64,000 nt of DNA from Deltaproteobacteria bacterium. GTDB lineage: Bacteria > Myxococcota_A > JAADFL01. Positions 17,017-26,388 of the stretch are shown one piece after another. The stretch is taken from NCBI GenBank assembly GCA_013152945.1, contig JAADFL010000171.1, forward strand, positions 7,656 to 71,655, written 5' to 3'. Numbering within the stretch: the stretch's first letter is position 1; the number at the start of each line of letters is the position of its first letter. The position numbers were made by a program, and so were the translations under genes. A model generated the notes under the pieces. That model was given only the letters and a program-made list of their open reading frames with translations, was not told the origin of the DNA and searched no databases.

Positions 17017-18189
17017 ATGGGGTGCTCCAGGAAAATAGAAGACTTGATGGCTCATTCGTCATGGATACGAAAGATGTTCGAGGAAGGCGCCAATATGAAG
17101 ACGGACGGCAGGGGCCCTGTCTATGATTTTTCTTTGGGCAACCCTGAAATCGAACCGCCTGAAGCACTCAAGCAAAGGCTCGCTGAATTGGCTGCATCCG
17201 ATACACCGGGAATGCACAGGTACATGCCGAATGCGGGTTATGAATTCGTAAGGAGGTCTATTGCGGATTATTTGAAAGAAGAAACCGGACTTTCGTTTAC
17301 TGCAGAGTCTGTAATCATGAGTGTGGGGGCTGGCGGTGGATTGAATGCTGCTTTGAAGGCCCTCTTGGACCCGGGTGACAAGGTTGTTTGTTTCAGACCC
17401 TACTTTGTTGAATATGAATTCTATGTGGACAATCACGGCGGAAAGCTGGTCAAGTTGCCCACGGACGACTCTTTTTTGCCCGATTTGGATGCGTTCGAAC
17501 AGGCAATCGATGAAAAAACCAGGGTGGTCCTCACGAATTCTCCGAACAATCCGACTGGGGTTGTGTACGAGCAGGAACTGCTTGACGAAATCGGCGGCAT
17601 TCTTAAAAAGAAGAGCAAGGACAATGCTTCTCCGGTATACTGGCTGTCTGATGAGCCTTATCGTAATTTGATATATGACGCCGATAGGGCTCCGAGTATT
17701 TTCAAGGCCTATGATTCATCCATCATGGTTACATCTCATTCAAAGGATTTGGCATTGCCTGGCGAGCGGATTGGCTATATCGGGATCTCGCCCAATGCCG
17801 AAGATTCGGGAAAGTTGTTCGATGCAATGACATTTACAAATAGGATACTGGGATTTGTCAATGCGCCTGCATTGTTGCAGAGGTTGGTGGCTCCATTGCA
17901 GGGCATGACAGTTGATTTGGGTTGGTACAAGAGAAAGCGGGACCTGCTTTATAAAGAACTAATCCGCTATGGCTACGAGGTGAATAAACCCGACGGGGCT
18001 TTTTACATGTTTCCCAAGGCGCCTTCCGGTGATGATATCGAGTTTGTAAAAAAGTTACAGCAAAGGAGAGTGTTGGTGGTTCCCGGGACCGGGTTCGGCG
18101 CGCCGGGTTACTTCAGGATTTCATATTGTGTAAACGACGATGTCGTTAAAGGCGCACTTCCTGCTTTCAGACAGGTATTGGAAGATTGA
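17017..18189 (+). CDS. PLP-dependent aminotransferase, class I/II
   Basis: A 390-residue fold-type I aminotransferase. It shows LGNPEIEPPEALKQRL near the N-terminus, SVGAGGGLNAALKALLDPGD, TNSPNNPTGVVY with the PLP-contacting asparagine, and SDEPYRNLIYD with the aspartate and tyrosine that hold the cofactor. The Schiff-base lysine is in VTSHSKDLALPGERIGY and the substrate-carboxylate arginine in APGYFRISYCV. These are aspartate-aminotransferase-like features, but substrate specificity is open. The ATG follows CGGAGGTTTC. The gene stands alone, 47 bases after the AMMECR1 gene. Confidence 0.9.
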   Translation: MGCSRKIEDLMAHSSWIRKMFEEGANMKTDGRGPVYDFSLGNPEIEPPEALKQRLAELAASDTPGMHRYMPNAGYEFVRRSIADYLKEETGLSFTAESVIMSVGAGGGLNAALKALLDPGDKVVCFRPYFVEYEFYVDNHGGKLVKLPTDDSFLPDLDAFEQAIDEKTRVVLTNSPNNPTGVVYEQELLDEIGGILKKKSKDNASPVYWLSDEPYRNLIYDADRAPSIFKAYDSSIMVTSHSKDLALPGERIGYIGISPNAEDSGKLFDAMTFTNRILGFVNAPALLQRLVAPLQGMTVDLGWYKRKRDLLYKELIRYGYEVNKPDGAFYMFPKAPSGDDIEFVKKLQQRRVLVVPGTGFGAPGYFRISYCVNDDVVKGALPAFRQVLED

Positions 18190-18456
18190 AATGAAAGCGT
18201 TATTGGTTACCTTCTCTCTAAAGGGAATGACGTATACAAGGTGTATGCAAGCTGTTCGTTCTGCCTGGGATAGTCGCAGGGTCTGGAATTCGGCTGCCCA
18301 AAATAATTTTTGTTTCCCCGAAAATCCAATGTGAGTCAGGACATATCCGGTATGGCATAAGGGTATCTTCACCGGTGCAGAATAAAATATATGAGTGATT
18401 CCAGAGTCGGGACTGGCAACAGGAAAAGTGCTGTAAGTCGAATAATCAGTAAAAGT

Positions 18457-18867
18457 TCAGCTTCCAAGGACCGGTGGTGTGAAAGTAATGTCTTCAGATT
18501 GCTGGTCAGTATTATCTCGAAGAGTCTCTTTTAGGGCCTTTCCGATTTCTTCTCCCCCTTCCAGGAATTCCACGCCCATGCCGGCATGTTTTGGTACCTT
18601 GCCGAACAGTATTTCATCGTCCAGGGGAGTCCAGCGTACGATTCCCTTGCAAGCGATCGGGTTACTGCGGCCTGGAATGAAGAACCTTAGGTCTGCTTTT
18701 GCTCCAACCGCATCCCACAGTTTTGAATTGATGAAAGCACCGCCGGGCCCTATATTGACTGTTTCTTCGAGTACAGAGATGTTTGGACTCGAGTACCTGA
18801 CCTGAACCCTGTACCTCAATCTTGGAAACCTTCTTGGTGTTTCCCAGGTTGTTTTTGAATTCTCCAT
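18457..18867 (-). CDS. PilZ-domain protein
   Basis: This 136-residue protein is almost entirely one PilZ domain. The c-di-GMP-binding arginine cluster is represented by RRFPRLRYRVQVRY and the second motif by TVNIGPGGAFINS, a variant of D/NxSxxG in which the serine is Gly/Pro-shifted. This resembles the PilZ subtype common in myxobacteria. It may therefore bind c-di-GMP weakly or not at all. On the - strand, TTGACA at 18915-18920 followed 17 bases later by TAAGCA could be its promoter. The gene is divergent from the HEAT lipoprotein. Confidence 0.8.
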   Translation of the reverse strand: MENSKTTWETPRRFPRLRYRVQVRYSSPNISVLEETVNIGPGGAFINSKLWDAVGAKADLRFFIPGRSNPIACKGIVRWTPLDDEILFGKVPKHAGMGVEFLEGGEEIGKALKETLRDNTDQQSEDITFTPPVLGS

Positions 18868-19092
18868 ACCCGCATCCCTTATTGGTGTGGGTGCTTATCA
18901 TTTTCTCGATTTTTTGTCAACAGGTATTACTTGTTGAAATTACAAAAGAAATGTGAAAAATTATAGTGCTGAGCCCTGGGAACGGCAAAAGCCATGTTGA
19001 CTAGCATTTTTCCTCTTGTTACAACGCCAGGGAATTTTAATTTTCGGGTTCATGGATGGATCTCCAGGCACCTGAAATGGAGGGGCAGAGGC

Positions 19093-20718
19093 ATGAAGTA
19101 CAGATTACGGGCTTTAGCAGTTGTATTGTTTGCAATCTTTGTGTTCCAGGCATGTGGGCCGAAGAAGGGGACCATTGAATACTGGATAGACCAACTGGAT
19201 GCAAGAAAACTGTCTGACAGGATCACTGCAATCCAGAAGATTACCGACCTTGCCGAAAATGGGTCAAAAGATGTATTGAAGGCAGTAAAACCCTTGATCG
19301 AGTTCTACAAGAACAACACGGATGAGAGGGCAAGGGAAAAGGCTGCAGTCGCCCTTGGCAAGATCGGGGACAAGTCGGCTGTTCCCGACATATGCAAGTT
19401 CCTGGAGGAGAGCGCCAAGATCAACCAGCCAAAGGTTAACAACCGGTCGAGGGCACTGGCATTCGCGCTGGGAGAGATAGGCGATCCGTCTGCAATCGAT
19501 ACCTTGTTGAAGGTGGTCGATGATGCGGGTGATGAGTCGGTAAAGAGGACGGCGATAACAGCCCTTGGAACATTGAAGGCGAAAAAGGCGGTCGACAAAC
19601 TCATCAAGATATTGATGGACAATGGCGAGAATCTCCTTACCAGGCAGCGAGCACTGGCCGCACTCGGCAAGATAAGGGATCCGAGGGCGGTCGATGCCCT
19701 GGTTTTCTCTCAGTATGTGGTTGAAAAGGGCATGGCCCTGTATGAATATGCAGCCAAGGCATTGCATGAATTGGGAAGAGCGGCTGTGCCCAAGTTGATA
19801 GAAACCCTCCAGGGAAAGAATAAGAAGGTGAATGATTATATCAAGCTTCATCCTGATTGGGTAAAGGGCGTGATGGAAGTAAAAGCCATATACAGTCTTG
19901 GTGACCTTGGTGACAAGAGAGCGGTAAAGCCCATTCTCGCCCTTATGGACAAAAACGATTTCCAGGTCCCCGGGGCAATGGCCCTTGGTTTCCTGCAATC
20001 AAAGGAGGCCTTGCCCAAGTTACTGGAACTGCTGAATCTTGCAAAGAACGACAAGAAGAAGATCAAGATACAGTTCGGAAGCGTAGAGGCAATTGCAGAT
20101 GCATTGGTGCAGATATATGACCCTGACAAGGTTATTCCTGAAATGTTCAACATCGTGGAGTGGCGTATGAAGAATTATGCCGACTATTATGACACACCCA
20201 GGTACCACTTGATGCTCACATTGTCCAAACTCGTTAGGAAGAAGGAGGCCGATCACTGGCTCGAACTGGCTGAAAAGGATCCGGACAAGGATGCCAAGAA
20301 ATGGTACGACAAGGAAGGAAAACCCAGGGTCCTGGCTGCGAAGGAATGCGATCAAAACTATGATTGCTGGGTGAAGAAACTGGACGATCCCAATCCCTTT
20401 GTTCGTGAACGGGCCACATTCGAACTAGGCAGGAGTGGAAACGTGAAGTACCTCGATCCGCTTATCAACAAATCAATGGCGGATCGCACGGTTTGCTCTT
20501 CAGGTTACAAGAGATGCGAGGCCTGCCCTGTTGAACAGTCCGTATGTGTTCGCGAGGCGGCGGTGGATGCCCTCTTGAAGCTTGGTCCAAAGGATCCCAA
20601 GAAGGCCATAGCTGCATTGGACAAGAGACTCGAAGAGGACAAGAGCCGTTCTACCTTCAAGAAGGTTGGCTTCAGGTACGAGACGGTCAGGTGGTTACTT
20701 GCCAACTGGCCCAAATAG
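19093..20718 (+). CDS. HEAT-repeat lipoprotein
   Basis: A 541-residue protein. It begins with a signal peptide and lipobox (MKYRLRALAVVLFAIFVFQAC), so the acylated cysteine is near residue 21. The rest is made of HEAT/PBS-lyase-type helical repeats such as KAAVALGKIGDKSAVPDICKF, ALGEIGDPSAIDTLLKVVDD and ALGKIRDPRAVDALV. Such repeat solenoids bind proteins. A cysteine-rich insert near residue 475 (CSSGYKRCEACPVEQSVC) breaks the pattern and may form disulfides. I use the ATG at 19093, which has GGAGGGGCAG upstream, rather than an ATG at 18994. It converges with the TonB receptor gene. Function is unknown. Confidence 0.85.
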   Translation: MKYRLRALAVVLFAIFVFQACGPKKGTIEYWIDQLDARKLSDRITAIQKITDLAENGSKDVLKAVKPLIEFYKNNTDERAREKAAVALGKIGDKSAVPDICKFLEESAKINQPKVNNRSRALAFALGEIGDPSAIDTLLKVVDDAGDESVKRTAITALGTLKAKKAVDKLIKILMDNGENLLTRQRALAALGKIRDPRAVDALVFSQYVVEKGMALYEYAAKALHELGRAAVPKLIETLQGKNKKVNDYIKLHPDWVKGVMEVKAIYSLGDLGDKRAVKPILALMDKNDFQVPGAMALGFLQSKEALPKLLELLNLAKNDKKKIKIQFGSVEAIADALVQIYDPDKVIPEMFNIVEWRMKNYADYYDTPRYHLMLTLSKLVRKKEADHWLELAEKDPDKDAKKWYDKEGKPRVLAAKECDQNYDCWVKKLDDPNPFVRERATFELGRSGNVKYLDPLINKSMADRTVCSSGYKRCEACPVEQSVCVREAAVDALLKLGPKDPKKAIAALDKRLEEDKSRSTFKKVGFRYETVRWLLANWPK

Positions 20719-20760
20719 GGCAACGGTCCCAGCAGGCTTTTCCGTTTTTTTGCAAAGCCG

Positions 20761-23580
20761 TCAATAATCGTAACGCAAGAAACCAACGATACGCATGTTC
20801 ATGCGTTCACCGCCGAAGTTGCCTATGGTCCTGATATCTTTTCCCGTAGATAAGTCGACATCGACAGACTGGGCTCTGCCCGGGAATTGCCTCGGATAAC
20901 CTCTTAATGGTGCAAGCAGGTTCCAGCCCTCGACACCAACCTCGAGTTTATCATCCAGGAAACGCCAGCCCAACCTGGCATTGAGCATGACCTCATTTCC
21001 AAGCCACTGGGTAATCCAGCTCGAACCGGATGCATTAATATCAAACAACGCATCCGGGTTGCGAACATCCTTGGAGTACTTGCTCATATAGTTCATCCAA
21101 ACTGATGCCGAAAGACCGAAATCAAAAGCCGCCCTTGCCCCCAAGTTGAATACATAGGACGGGTTCCTGTTCTCCTCTTTCCGTTCCGCCGGCAGAGGGT
21201 TGCCTTGGTCATCGATTTCGTTCTCCCTGCTTACCCTGAGCCACGAAAAATTGGCGAACATTTTCAAAAAATTAAGAGGCCTGATCTCGATGCCGGATTC
21301 CAGGCCATAGGCAGTGGCGTTGTTTCCGCTGTTCCTGAACTGAACGTACGAATCCAGCTTGTTGGGGCTTTGGTCCAGACCTGCAATGTCCATCTCGTCG
21401 AGCTTGTACTCGAACTCTATGAAATCTTTGTACCACGTGTAGAAGAAATCCAGGTTCAACCTGATACGGTTGTTCCACAGGTAACCCATGTAACCGGCCT
21501 CGACAGAGTACAGCTTTTCATTGTCCAATTCAGGATTTCCAATTCCCTTGGTGAACAGCTGCTCTACATTCTTCAAGTTCATGGTCTTTCCAGGCTCGTA
21601 TTGAACTTTCAGGTGCATCCTGGCCTCCAGAAAGCTTGGCTTTCTAAATGCAGAGCTGAAGCCCACCCTCAGATATTGGTCCTTGTAAGGACTGACCATA
21701 ATATTGGCTCTTGGTGAAAGGCCGTCGAGAGTGGCCGGTGTTATATCGTTGAAATCCAACCTCAATCCGGCGGTGATGGCGAGCCAGTCCACGAACTTGA
21801 GCTCATCTTCGATGAATATCCCTCCTTGTTTTTCCAAGCTTTCATTCGGTGAAATATTGGTTGCCCTGAATGTGATAAGCCTGCCGTTTACACCCGTTGT
21901 AAGCCTGTTATATGGTATCAAACCCCTGGGTGTCGTGTACAGGATCTCCATGTCATAGGTATCTCCTTTGCCTTTCAGTGTTTGTGGGAAATAGAGCGTG
22001 CCTGCATCTATGGTCGAGCCTCCTACATCGATATTGAACTTGATGGGCTCAAGTCCGATGAAGTCAAGTTCCGCATCCAGGTGATTCCAGTAGAACTTGG
22101 CCTGCAAACCCTTCCAGGAAAATTTACTCATAGTATAGGTCTGAAGGGCTTGAACACCAATTTCAGCAATAACCGAATATATCTTGTTTCCACCCCTGAA
22201 AGGGTCGTCAACTACCGAGGCGTACTCGGCGTTCCAATGTTGTTGCTCGAAAATTGCATCAGGATCCTTGCTATTTTGAGCCTGGTTGAACTTCTTTCTT
22301 ATGCGTTGTTCTTCTTCAAGATCTCTTTTTTCCGCCGCAGGGGACGCCTCCATTGCACCTGCCTCAAGGGTCAGGGACATGTCATCCGCCAAGAGGAATT
22401 CACCCCTGATTCTTCCCTTGAATACCCTCTTGGATGCATAGTCCTTGTTCCACCAGGCATTCATGGTATCCAGGCCTGCGGATGCAGTGAAAAGGCATGG
22501 TCCTTCCTTGCCGTAAAGAGCGCCGTTGACTACTGCTGTACCGACACTCCCGCCCCGAATCGAGATGGTAGTGTCTATCCCGTCCTTTTTCGGTTTCTTG
22601 GTTATTATATTGACTACACCGCTGTAAGCATTGGCGCCGTACAAACTGCTTCCCGGGCCCCGAATCACCTCGATACGTTCAACGTCCTCGATAGATATGG
22701 GAAGGGTTTCCCAGAAAGTGTTTCCGAACAGGTCGACATTTATCTCGCGACCGTCGATCAATACAAGGACCATGTTGTTCATCTCGGTTGTAAGGCCCCT
22801 TAGCCCCATGCTCACATCCGTCGGATTGATGTGGTAGACTTCCGAACCAGGAGCTATTCGGAGGACCTCTACAATCGAAGACATTCCGCTGTACCTCAAG
22901 TCGTCCTTGGTTATAACGAAAATCGATGCAGGGGCCTCGCCCATCTTTTGTTCCCTCTTGGCTGCCGAAACCACTATGTCCTCCGCCCCGTACACTGCAA
23001 ATACCTCTGCAAGGTCTTCTGAAGGCGTACTAATGTGAGGCCTGTTTGCAGACGCTTCTCTTCCGGTTTCAACCTCTGCCGTCTCTGTTTTTCCTTCGAT
23101 CCCGCCCTGGTCTTTTGAAATGGGTTCCCAGGTGGTTTCTCCTTCTTCAAGGGGCTTCTCCGATTCAGCACCTACCCCGAGACCCGAGTCGGTGCCACTT
23201 ATCTTTATCCTATGTGGAGAAGAGGGCTTTGAGAATATATTTACACGGTTACCCGCCTTGTCGATTATACCGATATAGTATTCGATATACCTGCCATGGA
23301 GATCATCTCCCGGTATTATCGCCCTGAAAAGATCACCTGCTACTTTAATGAACGGAATCGTGGAAAATTGCATTTCTCCCTGAAAACGTACGTACAGTAT
23401 CACTGCTTTTAGTTTTCTGAATTCAGGCACATTCGCCTCGAACATCAGGTCCCTGTTGGCTTCAGCCGTTAACGGGGGCGTGTGAATACAGGTGAATTGG
23501 AGAAGATCTTCCGCTTCCGCTTCCTGGTAGACAAGGGTGGAGGCCGCCAAGCATATCAGTGCGCCAAAGTAGTATTTCAT
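20761..23580 (-). CDS. TonB-dependent outer-membrane receptor with N-terminal Ig-like extension
   Basis: A 939-residue protein. It has a signal peptide (cleaved near residue 23), an N-terminal beta-rich domain of about 100 residues (LYVRFQGEMQFSTIPF, GRYIEYYIGIIDKAGN), a low-complexity linker and a plug domain (APASIFVITKDDLRYSG, RGPGSSLYGANAYSGVVNII). The long barrel ends in an aromatic residue (GFLRYDY), as outer-membrane barrels do. DIVVSAAKRE just before the plug is the likely TonB box. The substrate is unknown; no siderophore or cobalamin genes adjoin it. It is the last gene of a three-gene operon after a TPR lipoprotein and an FHA protein. I use the ATG at 23580 rather than the TTG at 23592. 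Confidence 0.9.
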   Translation of the reverse strand: MKYYFGALICLAASTLVYQEAEAEDLLQFTCIHTPPLTAEANRDLMFEANVPEFRKLKAVILYVRFQGEMQFSTIPFIKVAGDLFRAIIPGDDLHGRYIEYYIGIIDKAGNRVNIFSKPSSPHRIKISGTDSGLGVGAESEKPLEEGETTWEPISKDQGGIEGKTETAEVETGREASANRPHISTPSEDLAEVFAVYGAEDIVVSAAKREQKMGEAPASIFVITKDDLRYSGMSSIVEVLRIAPGSEVYHINPTDVSMGLRGLTTEMNNMVLVLIDGREINVDLFGNTFWETLPISIEDVERIEVIRGPGSSLYGANAYSGVVNIITKKPKKDGIDTTISIRGGSVGTAVVNGALYGKEGPCLFTASAGLDTMNAWWNKDYASKRVFKGRIRGEFLLADDMSLTLEAGAMEASPAAEKRDLEEEQRIRKKFNQAQNSKDPDAIFEQQHWNAEYASVVDDPFRGGNKIYSVIAEIGVQALQTYTMSKFSWKGLQAKFYWNHLDAELDFIGLEPIKFNIDVGGSTIDAGTLYFPQTLKGKGDTYDMEILYTTPRGLIPYNRLTTGVNGRLITFRATNISPNESLEKQGGIFIEDELKFVDWLAITAGLRLDFNDITPATLDGLSPRANIMVSPYKDQYLRVGFSSAFRKPSFLEARMHLKVQYEPGKTMNLKNVEQLFTKGIGNPELDNEKLYSVEAGYMGYLWNNRIRLNLDFFYTWYKDFIEFEYKLDEMDIAGLDQSPNKLDSYVQFRNSGNNATAYGLESGIEIRPLNFLKMFANFSWLRVSRENEIDDQGNPLPAERKEENRNPSYVFNLGARAAFDFGLSASVWMNYMSKYSKDVRNPDALFDINASGSSWITQWLGNEVMLNARLGWRFLDDKLEVGVEGWNLLAPLRGYPRQFPGRAQSVDVDLSTGKDIRTIGNFGGERMNMRIVGFLRYDY

Positions 23581-23604
23581 TTTGTACCCCAAAGTAAAAA
23601 TTGC

Positions 23605-24600
23605 TCAAAGTAAAAGCCAAGCAATAAGAAAAAGAGCGGCTGTGGCCAACAGGATTCCCGCTCCAATCAGGAGCCAATCCGTCAAATTCGCGGATGTTGC
23701 GCTCTTTTTCCCCGGGCCGGCCGGTTGTTGGAGCCGTTCTTCAAGCCTCGTTGGCTCGAAATCAGCGATTTTTGTAGGCTCCGAAATTTTAAGATCCGGT
23801 ATTACTATTGTAATCCTGGTGCTACCAAGTACGATGTCGTCACGGTCGGACAAGGGGGTCCTGCCACCTGTCCTGGCATTGTTGACCAATGTGCCATTCT
23901 TGCTCTTTTGATCCTCGACCACGAACACGTTGTCCTTCCAAGAAATTTTTGAATGCTTCCTCGATACATCCACATCGTTCAACTGTAAATCGCAGCTCGA
24001 AGACCTCCCGATGGTTATTTGTCTTTTCTTGCCTGTCAACGGAAACAGCGTTCCCTCAAGCGGACCGTTCATCAACAGGAGGTAAGGCCATGTCGAGATC
24101 GGGCTGGAACCGCCCAACTCTTCTTTTACGAGTAACTTGCCGAGATTTTCCTCTCCTTCAGCGAGATTCGAAAAGCCCTTTACCTTGACGGCGAGCCTGT
24201 CGATAATCAATTCGTCTCCAGGAAGGATCAATGTTTTCAGTCCTTCTTCGAGCTTTCTTCCTTTGAGTCTGCTCTCGAACTGTCCCAGGGATGCACCGAA
24301 AATCCTGTCTTGTTCCTCGGAAAATAGAAACCTTGGGCCGTCGGGACCCTCGAAAGGCAATTCGAAGTCGCATTCACTCCCCTTACCCACCAAGGCCCTG
24401 GAGCCGGGAAGGGTGATTATTAAAGGCTCTTGGCCTTTCTCAGCCGATACCTCAAGGTATACCTGCAATCTGTTTCCTCCATGTATGCGGATACCACACT
24501 GTGAGGTATGCTTCAACATTGGTCTTGGGTCGGCTGGAAACGACCTGACGGCAATTGTCTCGGCTTCGAATATACCCGGAATATTTTTCAATGCCTTCAA
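23605..24600 (-). CDS. FHA-domain protein with C-terminal membrane anchor
   Basis: This 331-residue protein holds a canonical FHA phosphothreonine-binding domain at about residues 185-265 (ITIGRSSSCDLQLNDVDVSR, KHSKISW, KSKNGTLVNNARTGGRTPL). It also has a weaker FHA-like region at about 50-145 (ALVGKGSECDFELPF). The last 22 residues form one transmembrane helix (WLLIGAGILLATAALFLIAW) with almost nothing after it, so it is a tail-anchored protein with FHA domains in the cytoplasm. The ATPases of the ArsA/Get3 type in this window handle such proteins in other organisms, but that link is speculation. The start is a TTG overlapping the stop of the TPR gene (TTGA); an ATG at 24519 is the alternative. 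Confidence 0.85.
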   Translation of the reverse strand: MKALKNIPGIFEAETIAVRSFPADPRPMLKHTSQCGIRIHGGNRLQVYLEVSAEKGQEPLIITLPGSRALVGKGSECDFELPFEGPDGPRFLFSEEQDRIFGASLGQFESRLKGRKLEEGLKTLILPGDELIIDRLAVKVKGFSNLAEGEENLGKLLVKEELGGSSPISTWPYLLLMNGPLEGTLFPLTGKKRQITIGRSSSCDLQLNDVDVSRKHSKISWKDNVFVVEDQKSKNGTLVNNARTGGRTPLSDRDDIVLGSTRITIVIPDLKISEPTKIADFEPTRLEERLQQPAGPGKKSATSANLTDWLLIGAGILLATAALFLIAWLLL

Positions 24601-25349
24601 AGTGTTCCATATTCGGCGGCTCGTCTCGCCTGGACCAGGTTATGTCTGGCTTCACTGAAGTCCGGGTCCACCTTCAAAGCAGCCTCAAAGGATTGGACTG
24701 CTTGCTCGTAAAAACCAAGCCTAAACCTTGCAAGGCCCAAGTTGTAGTTGGATTCCGCATTGGCCGGATCGATTTTGACTGCTTTAGACAGGTAGGTTTC
24801 CGCTTGTTTGGTTTTGCCTGCAACCAATAGAGTTACTCCCAACCCGAGAAGGGGGCCGGATGTTTTCGGCGCCAGCTCCACGAGCTTCCTGAATTCCTTT
24901 TCCGCCTCTGTCAATCTTTTTTGTCCCAACAAGAGCCTTGCCAGGTTTTCTCGTGCCTCGGTAAAACCAGGGTTGATGTCCAGGGCTTTTCTGTACCTGG
25001 CTTCGGCTCCTTTTTTGTCTCCTTTGAGCAACTTTACTTTTCCAAGGTTGTTTTGCGCCTGTGCAAGATCAGCGTTCCTGCGGAGGGCCTTTTTGAACAA
25101 AATCTCGGCTTCCTCGAGTGACCCCCGGGCCATTGCAACCAACCCGAGATTGTTCAAGGCTTCAGGAAAATCCGGGGCATACTCCAGTGCCAGCTCGAAC
25201 CTGGTGGCGGCCTGATCCAGATCGCCTTTCATAAGATAGTCTGCTCCACGAATATTGTGTTCCAACGCGATTTTATTCGTTACCCTGCCGGCAGAGCATG
25301 ATGTCAATAGTGACAGGAAAGAGAAAATGGCGAACCTGAAAGCTTTCAT
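24597..25349 (-). CDS. TPR-repeat lipoprotein
   Basis: A 250-residue lipoprotein. The signal peptide MKAFRFAIFSFLSLLTSC has a lipobox cysteine at residue 18. Six or so TPR motifs follow nearly to the end (GADYLMKGDLDQAATRFELA, LGLVAMARGSLEEAEILFKK, and others), similar to PilF/PilW pilotins and the PEP-CTERM TPR proteins. Pilotin-like proteins help assemble outer-membrane secretins, but here the operon neighbour is a TonB receptor. The ATG at 25349 has GGGAGGTTGAC upstream; the frame is open to 25439, but with no ribosome site. Confidence 0.87.
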   Translation of the reverse strand: MKAFRFAIFSFLSLLTSCSAGRVTNKIALEHNIRGADYLMKGDLDQAATRFELALEYAPDFPEALNNLGLVAMARGSLEEAEILFKKALRRNADLAQAQNNLGKVKLLKGDKKGAEARYRKALDINPGFTEARENLARLLLGQKRLTEAEKEFRKLVELAPKTSGPLLGLGVTLLVAGKTKQAETYLSKAVKIDPANAESNYNLGLARFRLGFYEQAVQSFEAALKVDPDFSEARHNLVQARRAAEYGTL

Positions 25350-25523
25350 GTCAACCTCCCAAAAAACGACTTTGTGATAATTTGACGCTGTCAACCTAAT
25401 TATCGGATAGTTTTTGATTTTGTTTCCTGTTTTTTTCATTTTTTTAAATTATTTTAATACAGGAAGATTGTTCTCGGCTGAAAGCTTGATGATGCTGAAT
25501 AATATGAATAAAATAAAACTACT

Positions 25524-26336
25524 TCATTTAAGCCCGAGGACATCCATCATGTCGTAGAGACCTGGCTCCTTGTCCCTGATCCAGAAGGCTGCACGAAGCG
25601 CCCCCAGGGCAAAATTGACTCTCGACGAGCACCTGTGCGTGAGTTCCAGCCTTTCGCCCTGTCCAGCCAAAATAAGTGTGTGTTCTCCCACAATGTCGCC
25701 GGCCCTTATGGAGTGGATACCCACGTCCAAGGGCTTTCTGGATAAATCTTTACCATGCCTTCCGAATACCAGGTCACAATCATCCTCTCTTGCGCTGCGA
25801 ACCGCTTCAGCAAGGCGCAGGGCAGTACCTGAAGGTGAATCCTTTTTCTTGTCATGGTGTAACTCCACTATTTCAGCCTCAAAACCGGGACCAAGGCACG
25901 ACGCGGCATCTTGTGCGAGTTTGAACAAAAGATTGACCCCAATGCTCATGTTGGGGGCCCACACAACAGCCGCTTTTGCCGACAGGTGTCGAATCATTTT
26001 CTGTTGTTCTTTAGTGAAACCGGTCGTGCCTACCACTGCTGGAATTCCAGCTTCAGCCGTTATGGCCAGTCTCTCCATGGTTGATGCAGGAGTAGAAAAG
26101 TCCAATAAAACATTGCCTTCTGTCAGTGCATCTGACGGAATTTCGCACGTGATTTTTTTACCCGGCAGGGTTTTACCTATCAGGGCCGACACATCCTTAC
26201 CCAAGAGTGGATGGTCCCTTGCTTCCAGCGCAGCGGCAAGATAGAGTTCGTCATCATTGTCGAGCAGAGTCAGTATGTTCCTGCCCATCCTGCCCGCACA
26301 ACCATTCAGTATTATTCCTGTCTTGTTTAAAGTCAT
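25524..26336 (-). CDS. dapB: 4-hydroxy-tetrahydrodipicolinate reductase
   Basis: DapB reduces HTPA to tetrahydrodipicolinate in lysine and diaminopimelate synthesis. This 270-residue protein has the NAD(P)H-binding loop GIILNGCAGRMGRNIL, the VVGTTGFTKEQ block and the catalytic signature ELHHDKKKDSPSGTALRLAEAV. It ends with the usual FALGALRAAFWI-type helix. The ATG at 26336 lies 8 bases after GGAGG, which fits better than the ATG at 26342 (3 bases). No lysA or dapA is adjacent. The upstream neighbour is an FN3 lipoprotein, the kind of gene sometimes found beside lysA or argH in related genomes. Confidence 0.95.
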   Translation of the reverse strand: MTLNKTGIILNGCAGRMGRNILTLLDNDDELYLAAALEARDHPLLGKDVSALIGKTLPGKKITCEIPSDALTEGNVLLDFSTPASTMERLAITAEAGIPAVVGTTGFTKEQQKMIRHLSAKAAVVWAPNMSIGVNLLFKLAQDAASCLGPGFEAEIVELHHDKKKDSPSGTALRLAEAVRSAREDDCDLVFGRHGKDLSRKPLDVGIHSIRAGDIVGEHTLILAGQGERLELTHRCSSRVNFALGALRAAFWIRDKEPGLYDMMDVLGLK

Positions 26337-26388
26337 GCTCATTGCCTCCAACCTTTTCTGCCTTTTGATAGGTTTTAATGCTTTCTTA

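Noticed and set aside
18140-18334. 64-codon frame after the aminotransferase
   Set aside because: Starts inside the aminotransferase gene in another frame, with no ribosome site or recognisable features.
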